From the NCBI GenBank assembly GCA_037954235.1, contig JBBMOA010000017.1, positions 17,619,027 through 17,683,026 of the forward strand: 64,000 nt of DNA. The letters are read 5' to 3'. The position numbers were made by a program, and so were the translations under genes. Under the pieces are notes generated by a model. It was not told the origin of the DNA. It saw only the letters and a program-made list of their open reading frames with translations, and made no database searches. This DNA comes from Aulostomus chinensis. Lineage: Eukaryota > Chordata > Actinopteri > Syngnathiformes > Aulostomidae. Shown here in pieces: positions 1 through 11,500 of this stretch; position 1 is the stretch's first letter; each line of letters begins with the position of its first letter.

Positions 1-669
1 CTACTTTCCCCCATGATGAGTATTTGTAAGTTCATGTGGGCTAATACAGTGTATGTTGTTCATATGGATGGATTTTTACACGCAAAAGAGTGATTTCTTT
101 TACTTAAAAATGTAGAAGAGAACAATGGGAAATGTGCAAGAAGAGAGAGAATCTCTGAGCAACGTGTAGTCAAGGGCCGCAGCTGGGAATCAAACTCACC
201 ATCGCTGCAGAGACCTCGTCACTGCGTGAGCTTCCGGGGCGCTGCAGTGGAGCAACGGTGCAATTTTCACATTTAACTTCTACTTTGAATGAGTAAAAGA
301 TCTGGATAATTCTTTCGTCCGACAAGGAGTGGGCAGGCTGTGATTGCTGTTCATACGGGTGCGTTCAAAATCACTTCCAAAGAAACAAAACTTGACAGGG
401 CAGAATGGGAGGCTGAACCAGGTGACAAGTGGCAGAGCTTGTTCTGCAGTCTCTCACGCTTTTTTCAACAACACTCTCTTTCAGCAAAGTGACCTCACCG
501 GTCTCATCTGTAAACTTCTCTGTTCAACCCCCTTGTGACATATAAATCACGCTGTTGTCTCAAGGTACCTGTGAAAGAGTGAGATGAGTAAGTCGGAAGA
601 ATCTGCTGCCCTCCTGTTTCGATGTACTAAATCTTCAGCGTTTTATTCAGGTAAAAGGTGAGATAAAGA

Positions 670-1032
670 ATGGCCATCCATTGGCTTCTGCTTATTCCTG
701 TTAAGGGTCGCGGGGGGCTGGAGCCTATCCCAGCGTCAACAGGCGAAAGGCGGGGTACACCCTGGACAGGTCACCAGTCCATCACAGGGCCAACATACAA
801 AGACAAACAACCATTCACACCTACAGTCAATTTAGAGTATCAATCAGCCTCGTCCCCAATTGCATGTCTTTGGATTGTGGGAAGAAGCTGGAGTACCAGA
901 GAGAACCCACGCAGGAACAGGGAGAACATGGAGACTCCACACAGAAAGATCCCGTGCACGAGCCAGGACTTGAACCTGTAACCTTCTTGCTGTGAGGCAA
1001 CAGTGCTGACCACTGCACCACCGAGTAGCCCT
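670..1032 (-). mobile_element. SINE (tRNA-like teleost family), near full length
   Basis: Reverse-oriented copy of the repeat also found at 2670, 7708, 16862 and 29899. The tRNA-like head lies at the right end: on the minus strand, a 'GTGGTGCAGTGGTCAGCACT' A-box-like block followed by a B-box-like 'GGTTCAAGTCC' block. The tail at the left end has the CCATCC-type end. The short sequence ATAAAGA flanks it at 663-669 and 1033-1039, an imperfect target-site duplication. Family assignment rests on my memory of common fish SINE-like repeats, not on a search. Confidence 0.75.
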
Positions 1033-2669
1033 ATAAAGATTGTTGCCAGAAAAAAAAAGTACAACCAGCGAAGCAAATTGTGACAAATTAACTGAAGTTT
1101 GTGGAGAATCTTACCAAATGACATTTAATCAAATCATAAACTTGCAGCAGCAATAGTCTCACTGCACAAACATCGCCCCGATGATACAGAGAGGATGATC
1201 TGTTCTCTGCAGGTACATTTGAAAGATGTACAATTATATACATTTGCAATGAATGTGACAACATTTCCCATGGAACCTTAAAATAGCGCCTTGAAGCACC
1301 CATCATAACGCAGGAATGTTGTGTGTTCTGTTTGGCTGCATTCCTAAAACAACCAACATATAAACCAGCCTGCCTTCAGGTTAGGACCTCACACTTACCC
1401 GTAAAGCTGACTGTAAATACAAAATGTTCATTTTGCAGTGGATTAAGATACTTGGCCAGACAGATAGCTCTTAGAAAAGCCCCCCCCCCCCAACATCTTA
1501 AAGTGATACACCACCCAAAAAGTGCATTTTGCCTTTTGCGTACTCACAAACACAGTAGGTGTAGTCGTAGTGCTGCATCACTTCTTTGTGACCCCAGATT
1601 GTAGAAAGAGCCAGCTATGTACATTTAGCTTGAGGCTAATGGTAACTGTCGGCTAACAACAGCAAAGCTGCCCCAAACTGTCTATTACGAACTCTCAAGC
1701 ACGCAGTCTGGTATAATCCACATCTTCATTCTAGCTGTGCGCTTAATTGTCCACAAACACTTTGTTGTCCCAAAAATAAAACAGACGACAACCCTTCTGG
1801 CTCAGTGATTGTTCACGGTGGAGCAGAGCGAGACCAGCAGGCGCATTCAGTTGAGCAGACTCACTTCTGCTCATCTGCACTCGTTCTCAATGACAGCGAA
1901 CCTGTTTTAGTTTGTCTGTTTGTTCTTTAGGGAACCAGACTTTCCAGTGATTTCTGTTTTTTTAGGACTGAAATTATATCAAGCAGCAGGTTTACTTCAA
2001 GTAGGCTCCCCCAGCGATCGTTGCCATAGTTATCAATAGTACACTCAAAAACTGAAAGACTGACTTACACTTATTTTGTCAGTAGCTTTCACTGAATTGT
2101 TCTAGTTTAGTTAAAAGCAAAAATGATCGGCCTTCTGAATTAATGAATTGGAAGGAAGTCAAAGCGTAGATTTCATTCAGTTTTTTTAGTGTAAACTATG
2201 CGATATTTTCCCAATATCCCTGCTTGTGTTTTCATTTGGTTTACCACAGAGCTGCCACTGTGCCTTGAAATCAAATCACTGAGCAGGTTTAGTGAACATT
2301 CCCACAGGTCTTCTTTACAACATTCAACATCCACTCACTACCTCCACAAAGATCAATTGTGCTACTGTCACAGACCTCCCTTTCTTTTAACATATATGTA
2401 GCAAATACATGTACCAGTGCTAACTTAATTTATGAAATATGGCTGATAAATATTCTGCTTCATTTTATGTGCAAGCTGCAAATTTTAATGCAAAGTTAGA
2501 CGTTACCCTGAGCTGTTGTATTGGTAAAAGCGTATAGAGATCCTGATGCCTGGGAGAATCCCGAGAAAAGTGAAAAATTGTGTTGTGTTCAAACAAAAAT
2601 ATAATTTTTCAGATTAATCTATATGGGTTACTTATTTGTACATCATTTTCTTTTTTGAAATCTTTATCC

Positions 2670-3038
2670 AGGTGGCACGTTGGTGCAGTGGTCAGCACTG
2701 TTGCCTCACAGCAAGAAGGTTCTGGGTTCGTGTCCTGGCTCCAGCACAGGATCTTTCTGTGTGAGTCTGCATGTTCTCCCTGTTCCTGTGTGGGTTCTCT
2801 CTGGTACTCCAGTTTCCTCCCACAGTCCAAAGACATCAAGAGGGGACGAGGTTGATTGATACTCTAAACTGACCGTAGGTGTGACTGTGAGTGTGAATGG
2901 TTGTCTGTCTCTACGTGTTGGCCCTGCGATGGACTGGTGACCTGTCCAGGGTGAACCCCGCCTCTCGGCCGTTGATGCTGGGAAAGGCTCCAGCCCCCCC
3001 GACCCTTAACAAGATAATTAGTAGAAAGTGGATGGATG
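2670..3038 (+). mobile_element. SINE (tRNA-like teleost family), full length with 13-bp TSD
   Basis: Best-preserved copy in the window. It begins with the tRNA-like head (A box near 2681-2692, B-box-like block near 2724-2735), continues through the conserved body ('ctccctgttcctgtgtgggt' near 2776) and ends in a GGATGG-type tail near 3038. The 13-bp sequence gaaatctttatcc flanks it exactly at 2657-2669 and 3039-3051. This duplication marks target-primed retrotransposition and fixes both ends. Confidence 0.85.
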
Positions 3039-4678
3039 GAAATCTTTATCCTTTACTGTAATTGTATAACTTCAATGTATTCATAAAAGTAATGAGATGG
3101 TAAAAGAGATAGGAGGGAGTTGTTATATGAATTGTAATTTTAACATTGATCGCTCATGGAGGTGGGCAAGAAAGATTCTCTTCAAACTGTATTTTTTATT
3201 TATTTATCACTCTCAAAAAAAGTGTTTTTACCTTAATTGGAGTTTAGATCTGACTCGATCCATGTAACACCTTGCGGCTCTTTATTTAGTTTCCGTTCAA
3301 TCAACCTTTGGTCTGATCTACTTATAATGTAATGTAACTGAAGCAGAAATAACACATAATGCAAAATGTGGTGGCGTGATTTGGTTTGTCCAGTCACCGA
3401 TGGTACTATCCCTGCATGGACTCAATGAAATTCATCTAAATATACCTGTAAAAGTCAAACATTTGGTCCTTGTAGTATTACCAATATTTTTAATACATTT
3501 AATTGGAATCCATAAATCAATTTCTCAGCTTTCCTGCTAATGAATAACGGTGATCACATGATGGAGAAAGTGAAAGTTTCTGATCATTCTTCATTTTTGT
3601 TCATTTGTGTGTTATGAAATGAACAAACAGCTCCAAGACATGGACTGGACTTACTGGAGCTCTGTCTACTACAAAGGAGAATAAAGACAGTTGCTTCAGC
3701 TGCTCTGGATGACTAGTCATATTCACAGCTCACTTGGGGTAAAAACATTAGCAGTGTTGTAAAGCAAAACACACAAACACTCCATGAAGAATCCCAGAAT
3801 CCCGTAACACCTGAAAACCCCTGACCTGTTTCCTTCTCAGTGTGTGTGTGTATGTCTGTGTGCATTTGTGTGCATGTGTCAGCGATGGTGTGAGTCTCAG
3901 AGCAGCATGCGGGTCTGCCGTGCTTTCAATACCTGACTGTTTTGACTGTCATCAGTGGGAACAGTATGATACCATCTAACCCTAACCTCAGCAAAACACT
4001 GCAAAACATCACTTCCATTAAGCAGTTTGAGCTCAACGCTGGAATACCCCCCGCCCCCCATTAAAGCCCCGAAATTGAGAATCTAGGAAGGGTAGAGCAA
4101 GAAAGTCCCTCCTCTAGTAGGAAAAGAAACCACAAATAATCAGTTACAAGTGAGAGAGGACGCTCCCACAATGTCAATAAAACATGTTTGCAGATCAGAC
4201 ACACATCAGTCATCCGGACTGGGGTGCAGATGTAATTAATCGTCTGACACATCACCTCCATGTGCATACATATGCTGAGGGACAACAACCTCCAGCATGG
4301 TAATCATTTTCAAATACATCACCTCACTGTCTCATTGTTCATGTAGGTTCGTCCCTTGTTTGAAGGACAACGGCAAACCACACAAACTTCCCTGGAACTG
4401 ACAATCTAGCATGACTCAAACAGACCTCAGTGCAGTTACTCTCTCAGCTCAAACAAGTGCTTACATGCTGCAAACATAGGATTGGATTTGCATCTTATTT
4501 ACATCCCAGTTCGGTGCCTGGAGTGAGAATGGAAGGCGTTAACTGTCTTCTAGGTTGAGGGAGGTGAGTTAAGATGGGCAGGGGTAAGAGTAAAGACATG
4601 AGGGCTGCAAGAGAGAAAGTGTCATGGATAGGTTTGCGAGCTGTTTGGTTGCACCTAATAAAGTACTCTTTTGTCTGC

Positions 4679-4680
<2 letters not shown>

Positions 4681-4712
<32 letters not shown>
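4681..4712. repeat. (GT)16 microsatellite
   Basis: Uninterrupted GT dinucleotide tract of about 32 bp. Any open frame across it encodes only Cys-Val or Thr-His repeats and is not a gene. Confidence 0.97.
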
Positions 4713-4715
<3 letters not shown>

Positions 4716-5189
4716 GCAGATCCTTTCCCTTGTTAATAGCGCTTGCTGTCTCTTCCAAACAGTCATGAGATCATCTGACTGCCTCAGGCTATTGAACACC
4801 AGCAACTACAGTAACCCTGACCTGGGTGTGGGTTCCTTTATCTTGGTAGACAGACTTTAATTAAAGCACAAAAAAGGCTTAAAGAATGGATTATTGTTTT
4901 GTTTAAAACAAACTCAGGTTTAAATTTTACATATCAGATGTTTTTTTTTTGTTTTTTTTTTGAACTTTTATTTCCAGTTTGGATTATTTTTTTCCTCTTG
5001 TTGTTGTAAAAGAGCATGTGGCAGATGTGACAAAGAGATAATAAATGAAGACCAAATGAAGACATAATTTAAACACAATGCATAAGATAGGGATGGATGG
5101 AGGTTGGGTTGTGGTTTTCACAGATCTGGTTATATTTAAAAAAAAACCATTCAGTTCATCATTTTTAATATTTCTTGGTTTAGATTTAG

Positions 5190-6391
5190 ATGTATAATTG
5201 AATGTTATCTGCATAGAGATGTAGAGAACAAGGAGCTATACTTAAATCCCATTCATTCTTACCATAAAGGTGAGGTGCCTGCTTTGATAGGCATGAAACT
5301 TTCCTGAGGTTGAAGGGTTTGATCACACTCAGCCACTCACCCGTAACCAAAGACCCATCCCTTTTATTTTTGGTGACATGCAAGAGCCGTAAAAAAAAAA
5401 AAAAAAGCGATATAAAAATGCTATCACTTTCCAAAAAGAAAGTACTCAAGAAGAAATAAAAAATTGTCAGAGAATGTCATCCAAAATACTTCAATGCATA
5501 TCAAAGTGTAAATGCAAAGTCTGTTCTTCTATTTAAGCAGGCTGTCCTCCTCAGTTATACGTTTAAATTTCTGCTTATAGCTACTGTAAACAAGTTGAGT
5601 TACGCGAATGGAGAACAGGAATTGGAAAAAAAAATGATTGCAAGCAAACATCCGTGGGCATTTTTTCCCTCCAAAGAATATTCAAACTTATAGAATTACT
5701 GAATACTTTGTATAATAACCAAATATTGATAAGATCTAGATCGTTTTTTTTTAATGAGATTGAGAGGATGAAGATTATATCATCTGCATATGGATGTATT
5801 TGTTTCTCTCAGCGTCCTACTGTAATGCTCCAGACCATGTGACTTTTCTTTGTTGGAAATACTTCTGTGGCACATATGAATAAAAGCAGAGACGCCACAA
5901 GCTTCATGGAGAACAGAAGGGTTTGGAGACAAGGGAGGCAACTTAAGTAAATGTATGCAAAGACATCATCCAAAGTATCCTGAAACACATTAACTAGAGC
6001 CACACCTTTCTGCCAAAGCACCTCAAAATCTTGATTTAGGGATAGCAGTATCTCTATTCTTCATCTTTAATGTTCTCAGTTGCCAGCAGTATGTGATGGA
6101 ATTTTGTCTGAAAATTAAAATTTAAGACCCTTTTTAATTGACGAGTTTCTTCCGGACTGAAATTGTAAGAGGTTGTAGAGCTGTCATTCCCCTTAACTTG
6201 CTTTGTTGCTACCTTTTTTCATTGCTTCCAATATCTGCTCATCAAATGGGAGTACAGAATCAGTGGAAGCACTCCTGAAACCAGGAGTTCTTCTTGAGAA
6301 AATATACTTTCAAAACTTTCAGATTCTCAGTGTGATACTTGTTTAAGGTAAGCAAGATAGGACCCAGAATGGTGCCTGGAGGCACCTCACA
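5190..6391 (-). mobile_element. eroded retroelement (reverse-transcriptase fragments)
   Basis: Three minus-strand blocks resemble reverse-transcriptase motifs. 6344-6391 reads CEVPPGTILGPILLTL, like the conserved 'GVPQGSILGPLLF' block of L2/Rex-type LINEs. 5770-5790 reads YADDIIF and 5190-5220 reads YADNIQLYI, both like the catalytic YADD box. The spacing is too large for one intact domain and stops and frameshifts separate the blocks. They may be remnants of one disrupted element or of several nested ones. Nothing here can encode an active enzyme. Confidence 0.35.
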
Positions 6392-6955
6392 AAACAAATT
6401 TGCAGATGAGAACCGTTATCAACAACAACTGCAAACTCATGACAGGTAGGTGCTGAGTCTGGGCTTACCTGGAGGTGCACACCAACTGACCCTGAGTTTC
6501 AGTTTTGTTCACAGTCAAAATCTGCAGAACACCCCCTGTATCTATACATCATTTGAGACCGTGAGAAGTGCTGTTTCAATGGGCTGTGAAGGAAGCCATG
6601 TTGATGTACATCTACAAAACCTCCTTCTCAGAAAATTGTTTTAGTCCTCGAAGCTTAATGTCAATGAGATCATTGTTTCATCTCTGGTTTCCCCTCCCAA
6701 TGTTTCTCAGGTTTGAGCTCATGCTGTAAAGTAAACTTTTAAGTTTTCCCGTTGTAGTCTGTGTGCTTTGTCAAGTCAGCATCTATTCAGACCCACCACC
6801 AGCAGCCCAAGCATATATTCCCAACCACACACACACAGACACACGCACAGACACGGTTCTATCTCATGTCCTCAGTGCAAACACAAACAAGCTCTTGGAG
6901 AAGCAGGTGTCTTTCCAGTGGGATAAATAAACAGTAAACCAGGATCAAGGAGCAA

Positions 6956-6956
<1 letters not shown>

Positions 6957-7023
<67 letters not shown>

Positions 7024-7077
7024 AAAAAAGAAGAGCAAGGCGGTGGGGGGAGGGGAGAGCTACCGTTAGTTTCTGTC

Positions 7078-7118
<41 letters not shown>
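6957..7118. repeat. compound (GT)n microsatellite
   Basis: Two long GT tracts, 6957-7021 and 7081-7118, are separated by about 60 bp of unique A/G-rich sequence. The tracts are long and pure, so length polymorphism is likely. Confidence 0.96.
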
Positions 7119-7120
<2 letters not shown>

Positions 7121-7707
7121 GGAGAAACTTTGAATATTGCTGATAGCATCTTTTAAGCCCCCCCTGTCTAACTAAGCTGTTTGTTTTACTCATGGAGCTT
7201 TTTCTTTTTTTAATCTCATACTTCAAGGTATCTATTCTAAACACACTTTATATTTGGACGGATTCTTCATGTGGCTGGTGGATGGTGGCGCTTGCCTACC
7301 GTTACAGTACCCACACGGATTTGGCTGAATGCCAATTTAATACTTTATTTGCACACTTGTTTTTTTATACTCTGGAGGTTTCAGGACTAATTTGCCTGTT
7401 TCTTACCTGCCGCTTGAGAGCTTGTAAACAACTGCCTGTGTCGTTATCCACGAAGAGTGACACAGGCGGGACCACCACCATATAATGAGTGATGAGAGAC
7501 ATTTCCAGACAGTTAAAAATGGATGAAATCAGGATGGAAAGGATGTGGAGGAAAATCATGAAATTGTTAAAATTAGATACTGAGAAGTAGTTTTTTGGTC
7601 TTCTTTGATGAACTTTTGAAAAGAAGTGATTAAAAACACATCTGTTTGCACACTTTAAAAGATGATACATGGTGGGCCTTATATTCAAACTCAGTGACTA
7701 CTTTTTG

Positions 7708-7853
7708 CATCCATCCATCCATTTTCTACTACTTATCCTGTTAAGGGTCGCCCTGGACAGGTCACCAGTCCATTGCAGGGTCAACACATACAGACAGACA
7801 ACCATACACACTCACAGCCACGCCTACGGTCAATTTAGAGTATCAATCAGCCT
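7708..7853 (-). mobile_element. 5'-truncated SINE copy with perfect 13-bp TSD
   Basis: Minus-oriented copy of the same SINE. It keeps the tail and distal body but lacks the tRNA-like head, and has an internal deletion of the 'ctggagcctatcccagc' segment seen in its relatives. The sequence tgactactttttg occurs at 7695-7707 and again at 7854-7866, immediately flanking the repeat. Head truncation plus a duplication is typical of LINE-machinery insertion. Confidence 0.85.
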
Positions 7854-8280
7854 TGACTACTTTTTGTTCATTGCAATTTCAAAAAATAGAGTTATTAAAA
7901 AAATTAACCAGAATCTTATATTGAAGAAACCTGGAAGTTTTAATTTGCAGTTCTTGTCTGAAGGCAAATTCATACTTTTTTATGACGGTAATCTCAGTCT
8001 TTGTTCATCTTCTTTATAAATGTTTTTTTTTAATTATCAAACAAAGTAAAAATATTGGAAAACTTTGATGAGTTATGACATTTTTGAGCTTTAACTTGTG
8101 TTTTTTTTTTAATCACTCTGGCGTCATTTAATCTTTTTTTTTTCTGACAATTACTACTTCACATCCACAATTTGTTCCCAATAAGACATGAATGTGGCTC
8201 AACACTGTCAAATCACAGCTGTTAAACTCTCACTAGTGTAATCGAAGACTCCCTGCTACTCAGGTAGGTGAGCAGCTCCG

Positions 8281-8374
8281 CCAATCCCAATCTCAGAGGG
8301 GGGTAATTGACAGCGTAGCCCCGCCCTCCCGTCACCTGTAATCCAATCCGTGGCTCCGTCACAGGTAAAACCGG
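8281..8374 (+). promoter_or_regulatory. candidate grhl1 proximal promoter
   Basis: About 210-275 bp upstream of the grhl1 start codon lie two CCAAT boxes (8281-8285 and 8343-8347) with a GC-box-like ccccgccctccc (about 8320-8331) between them. AACCGG at 8369-8374 matches six of eight bases of the Grainyhead consensus AACCGGTT, so autoregulation is conceivable. No TATA box is evident. The transcription start cannot be placed from sequence alone. Confidence 0.4.
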
Positions 8375-8554
8375 CCTCAATTTTTAGCATTGCCCCAAAA
8401 AAGCGAGAAAAGCCGACAAAACCCGTTCTCTCAGTAGGGGACACCTTGTTTGTTGCCGAGGCCCTCATCCAGTGTTGGCGGTAGAGTTTTTCACGGTAAA
8501 GAAGACGGGTCGGATTTTCAGTACCAACTAGAAAGTCCAGTTCGACCGACCGAT

Positions 8555-11500
8555 ATGTCACAGGAGCATGACAAGTAAGTTGTCCTGACTCTCCACTTGT
8601 ACCCTGCACAACAAACAGGTTGACACTAAAAGCATTTGGGAATTTGTTGCACTGTTTTTTAAACTTATTTCTCTTTTGGAGTTGATGGCACAGGCGGATT
8701 TGAAGGTGCCACTGCGGTCCGCGTCTGACCTGCAGCTGCTGCTGCGGGACATTTAAAACTGTGCTCTTAAAAGTTTAGTCGGTATTGTTTAAGGATTTAT
8801 TATTTTTTTTAATGCTTGTAAGCCTTTGTGCCTGTGATGGGAAACTGATCGTATCTGTTAGTTTCCCATGGCGTAACACCGCTGATTTCACCTGTCATGT
8901 TCAAGCCCGCACAGGTGTCTCTCCACCTGTCGTGCGAGCTCAGGCGCATGTTAGAATAAAACCTGTCCCGTGATGGGCACTTTGAATGTTTGATTTTGCT
9001 TTAAGCTCTAACAGTTATGTGCATAGTCCTAATGATGTTTGTTCAGGAATACACATTGGAGCTGCCGGGTCTTTTTTTCTTCTTCTCTGTAAAATGTGAT
9101 CATTTTCATAATCAGCCTTCCTTTGCTTGTTTTCATAAATATATGTAATATATATAAGAGATGCTTAACCTATATGTATGGCTGTATCGAGGGCAATGAT
9201 AAGGAGACTTTTGACCGGAGTGAAATTGTACACCTGCAAGGCGTTGGCCCACGTAGACAATGTAAGCAAGCACGGGGCAATGTGATGTGGATTTTACTCA
9301 CATTATCCAGATGTTTTGTCAAAATGGTGGCTCAAAAATCCTACACCTTTTTATGAGCACGTATTAAAAAAAACAACAACAACTTCAAAGTGTCTGCTGC
9401 ATGCAGTGTAATTATACAAATACACATTTTTGACTGAATTCGACCAAACTCTGTTTTTTTTTTCCCTCCTGGTTGCATTTCCTTAAGTGTTTTGATGGCC
9501 AGTAAATAATGCATCTTATCAGGTTGCAGTGTAGGATTACTAATTATCACTTTACCTTGACCACTGCCTGGAAAAAACAAAAAGCTGTATTTGTTGTAGA
9601 GACTCAACTTGGAAACCAAGCCAGTCCGTTTACACTCACTCATAATGACTTTGTTATGGCAGAGAATTAGTAGATTGGGAGGATGTGTCATGGAGGTGTG
9701 TAGTTTCCAAAAAATTTGAAAAGTACGTCAATAGCAAGAACTCCACTGATGGCCTACTTTAGTCATTCGAATCGTCGAAGTAAATAAAGGCTGTGCAAAT
9801 GTTTACTGTAAATAGACAACCTCACTATCTCTTATGTAATCGGGGGCTTAATTCTCAAATTTAAGGAATTTTCCAAGTTTAGTGAGCTGAAACAATCATA
9901 TTAATACCACAAGACGCACCGGAATGCCCATTAATCTACAAACCAGCTCCAGCTGTCTGTTTCTTTCATAAATCAGTGACCTCACATCTGGAGGAGGAGC
10001 AGGATGAAGTAGCAAGCATCAGAACACTTGTTTTCCGTTCTCGGCGAACATGTTTTCGAACTAAAATGTTCTAGCACGGAGCTGTTGAAACGCAGGAATG
10101 TCGTCGAGTCAGGTGCGTCACTTGCGGTGAGCGTTTCGACCAATGAGGGATCGCCTATGAGTCGTCGCGCTGGATCAGCCTGTAGAGCATCTTTTCTTGT
10201 CCGTTTGATGGCTGAGATTTGTTGCTCAATCTTTTCAAACCTTGAACAACTGGTCTTGCAGTTCACCTGCGTAGTGGATCTCTGTCTTCCTACCTGTTTT
10301 GAACGAGGTTGAAATGAGCTTATGCTCTCATGGAGAAGCTCATGCGGGGAGAAATTCCTTTCTTCATTATAGGAAAATGTTTATATGTGTGGTTTCCATC
10401 CTCTCTTGCTGACACCACTAAAAATTCGCTTCTAATAAAAAGCTGAAAATTGTTTTTAAACATCTCGGTAATGTTCTTGCAGCAAGCGTGCGGTCCTGGT
10501 TCTGCAGAACGACCCAAGCTACGGTGGCCAACGTCGCTCCTTCACCACAGAGGATGAAGCCTGGAAATCATTCCTGGAGAACCCGCTGACGGCAGCCACC
10601 AAGGCCATGATGAGCATCAACGGAGACGAGGACAGCGCTGCAGCTCTCGGTCTGCTGTACGACTACTACAAGGTAAGCGGGAGAATGATTTCCTTCTTCT
10701 GCAGGAAGAATTACTCCACAGCATCTGTGAAGCAGAGAGCACATATCATGTAATTGATCTTGTTGCTCATGTAGACGGCAGGATGACCTGATGTGATGTG
10801 GTCGGGACGCTGAGCGGCTGTGTTTACCCTCCCATACAGGTACCCAGGGAAAAGAGAACAATACCCCAGAGCAAGCCAGAAGCTCTGGTCTCTGATGTGG
10901 ATCCCAACAAAAGGTAAGTGGCATCCTTCACCTAATTCACCCTTTAAAAATAAAAGCACAGCGCAAATGTGTTTGGTGCGTGTGCGAGGGCCCTGAGTGC
11001 AGTCGCCTCCTTCGCTGCTCATCTAAACACGTTCACATTTGGTCCAGGTGAGCAGCTTCTTTCTACTAAATGTCCTTTTTTTGTTTTGTTTTGTTTTATT
11101 TTTTTGTTTTGCAATCCCATGAAATCAAAATATACATTTTTCAGCTGTAATCTGTACTTTTACACCAAATCCATATCTTTTCTCCTCGTGTAAAAACATT
11201 TTAAAACATTTGAGTAGTCATCCTGCTCTGAGGGGCATTTACTAAATTTCCATGTCATGAAAATGCTTTTTCGAATTAGAATGCCCCCCCCCCCCCATCC
11301 TGTTACATTTGGGTTTTTCCCAAAGATTTTACAAGTACAAGTACAAGTTGCCTTTATCGTCACCAAGGGATCGAGCCCAAGGCGAAATGCCATTACACAA
11401 CTCAAAGCCTGATACAACTGTCACAAGCGGTCACAATTATTCCAGATTGAAAGTGATAATGGTACACTTCAGAATCGAAAAACAGCACATATACATTTGT

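Larger units (their letters stand above)
1..8250. other. gene-poor region upstream of grhl1
   Basis: No exon-like coding block was recognised here. The stretch holds three SINE copies, GT microsatellites, poly-T and poly-A runs and eroded reverse-transcriptase fragments (separate entries). Short open frames are scattered and either overlap repeats or lack similarity to anything I know. Distal grhl1 regulatory DNA could lie here, but I see no motif cluster strong enough to call. Confidence 0.6.

Noticed and set aside
4495..4860. Open frames rich in Thr-His or Cys-Val
   Set aside because: They are translations of the (GT)n microsatellite. The same holds for frames at 6945-7244, 15461-15694, 19477-19722, 31536-31745, 51348-51620 and 52878-53190.
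5809..6021. Minus-strand frame with a stretch reminiscent of Ty3-type RT (ALVNVFQDTLDDV)
   Set aside because: The catalytic box does not follow in any frame and the similarity is too short to assign a family.
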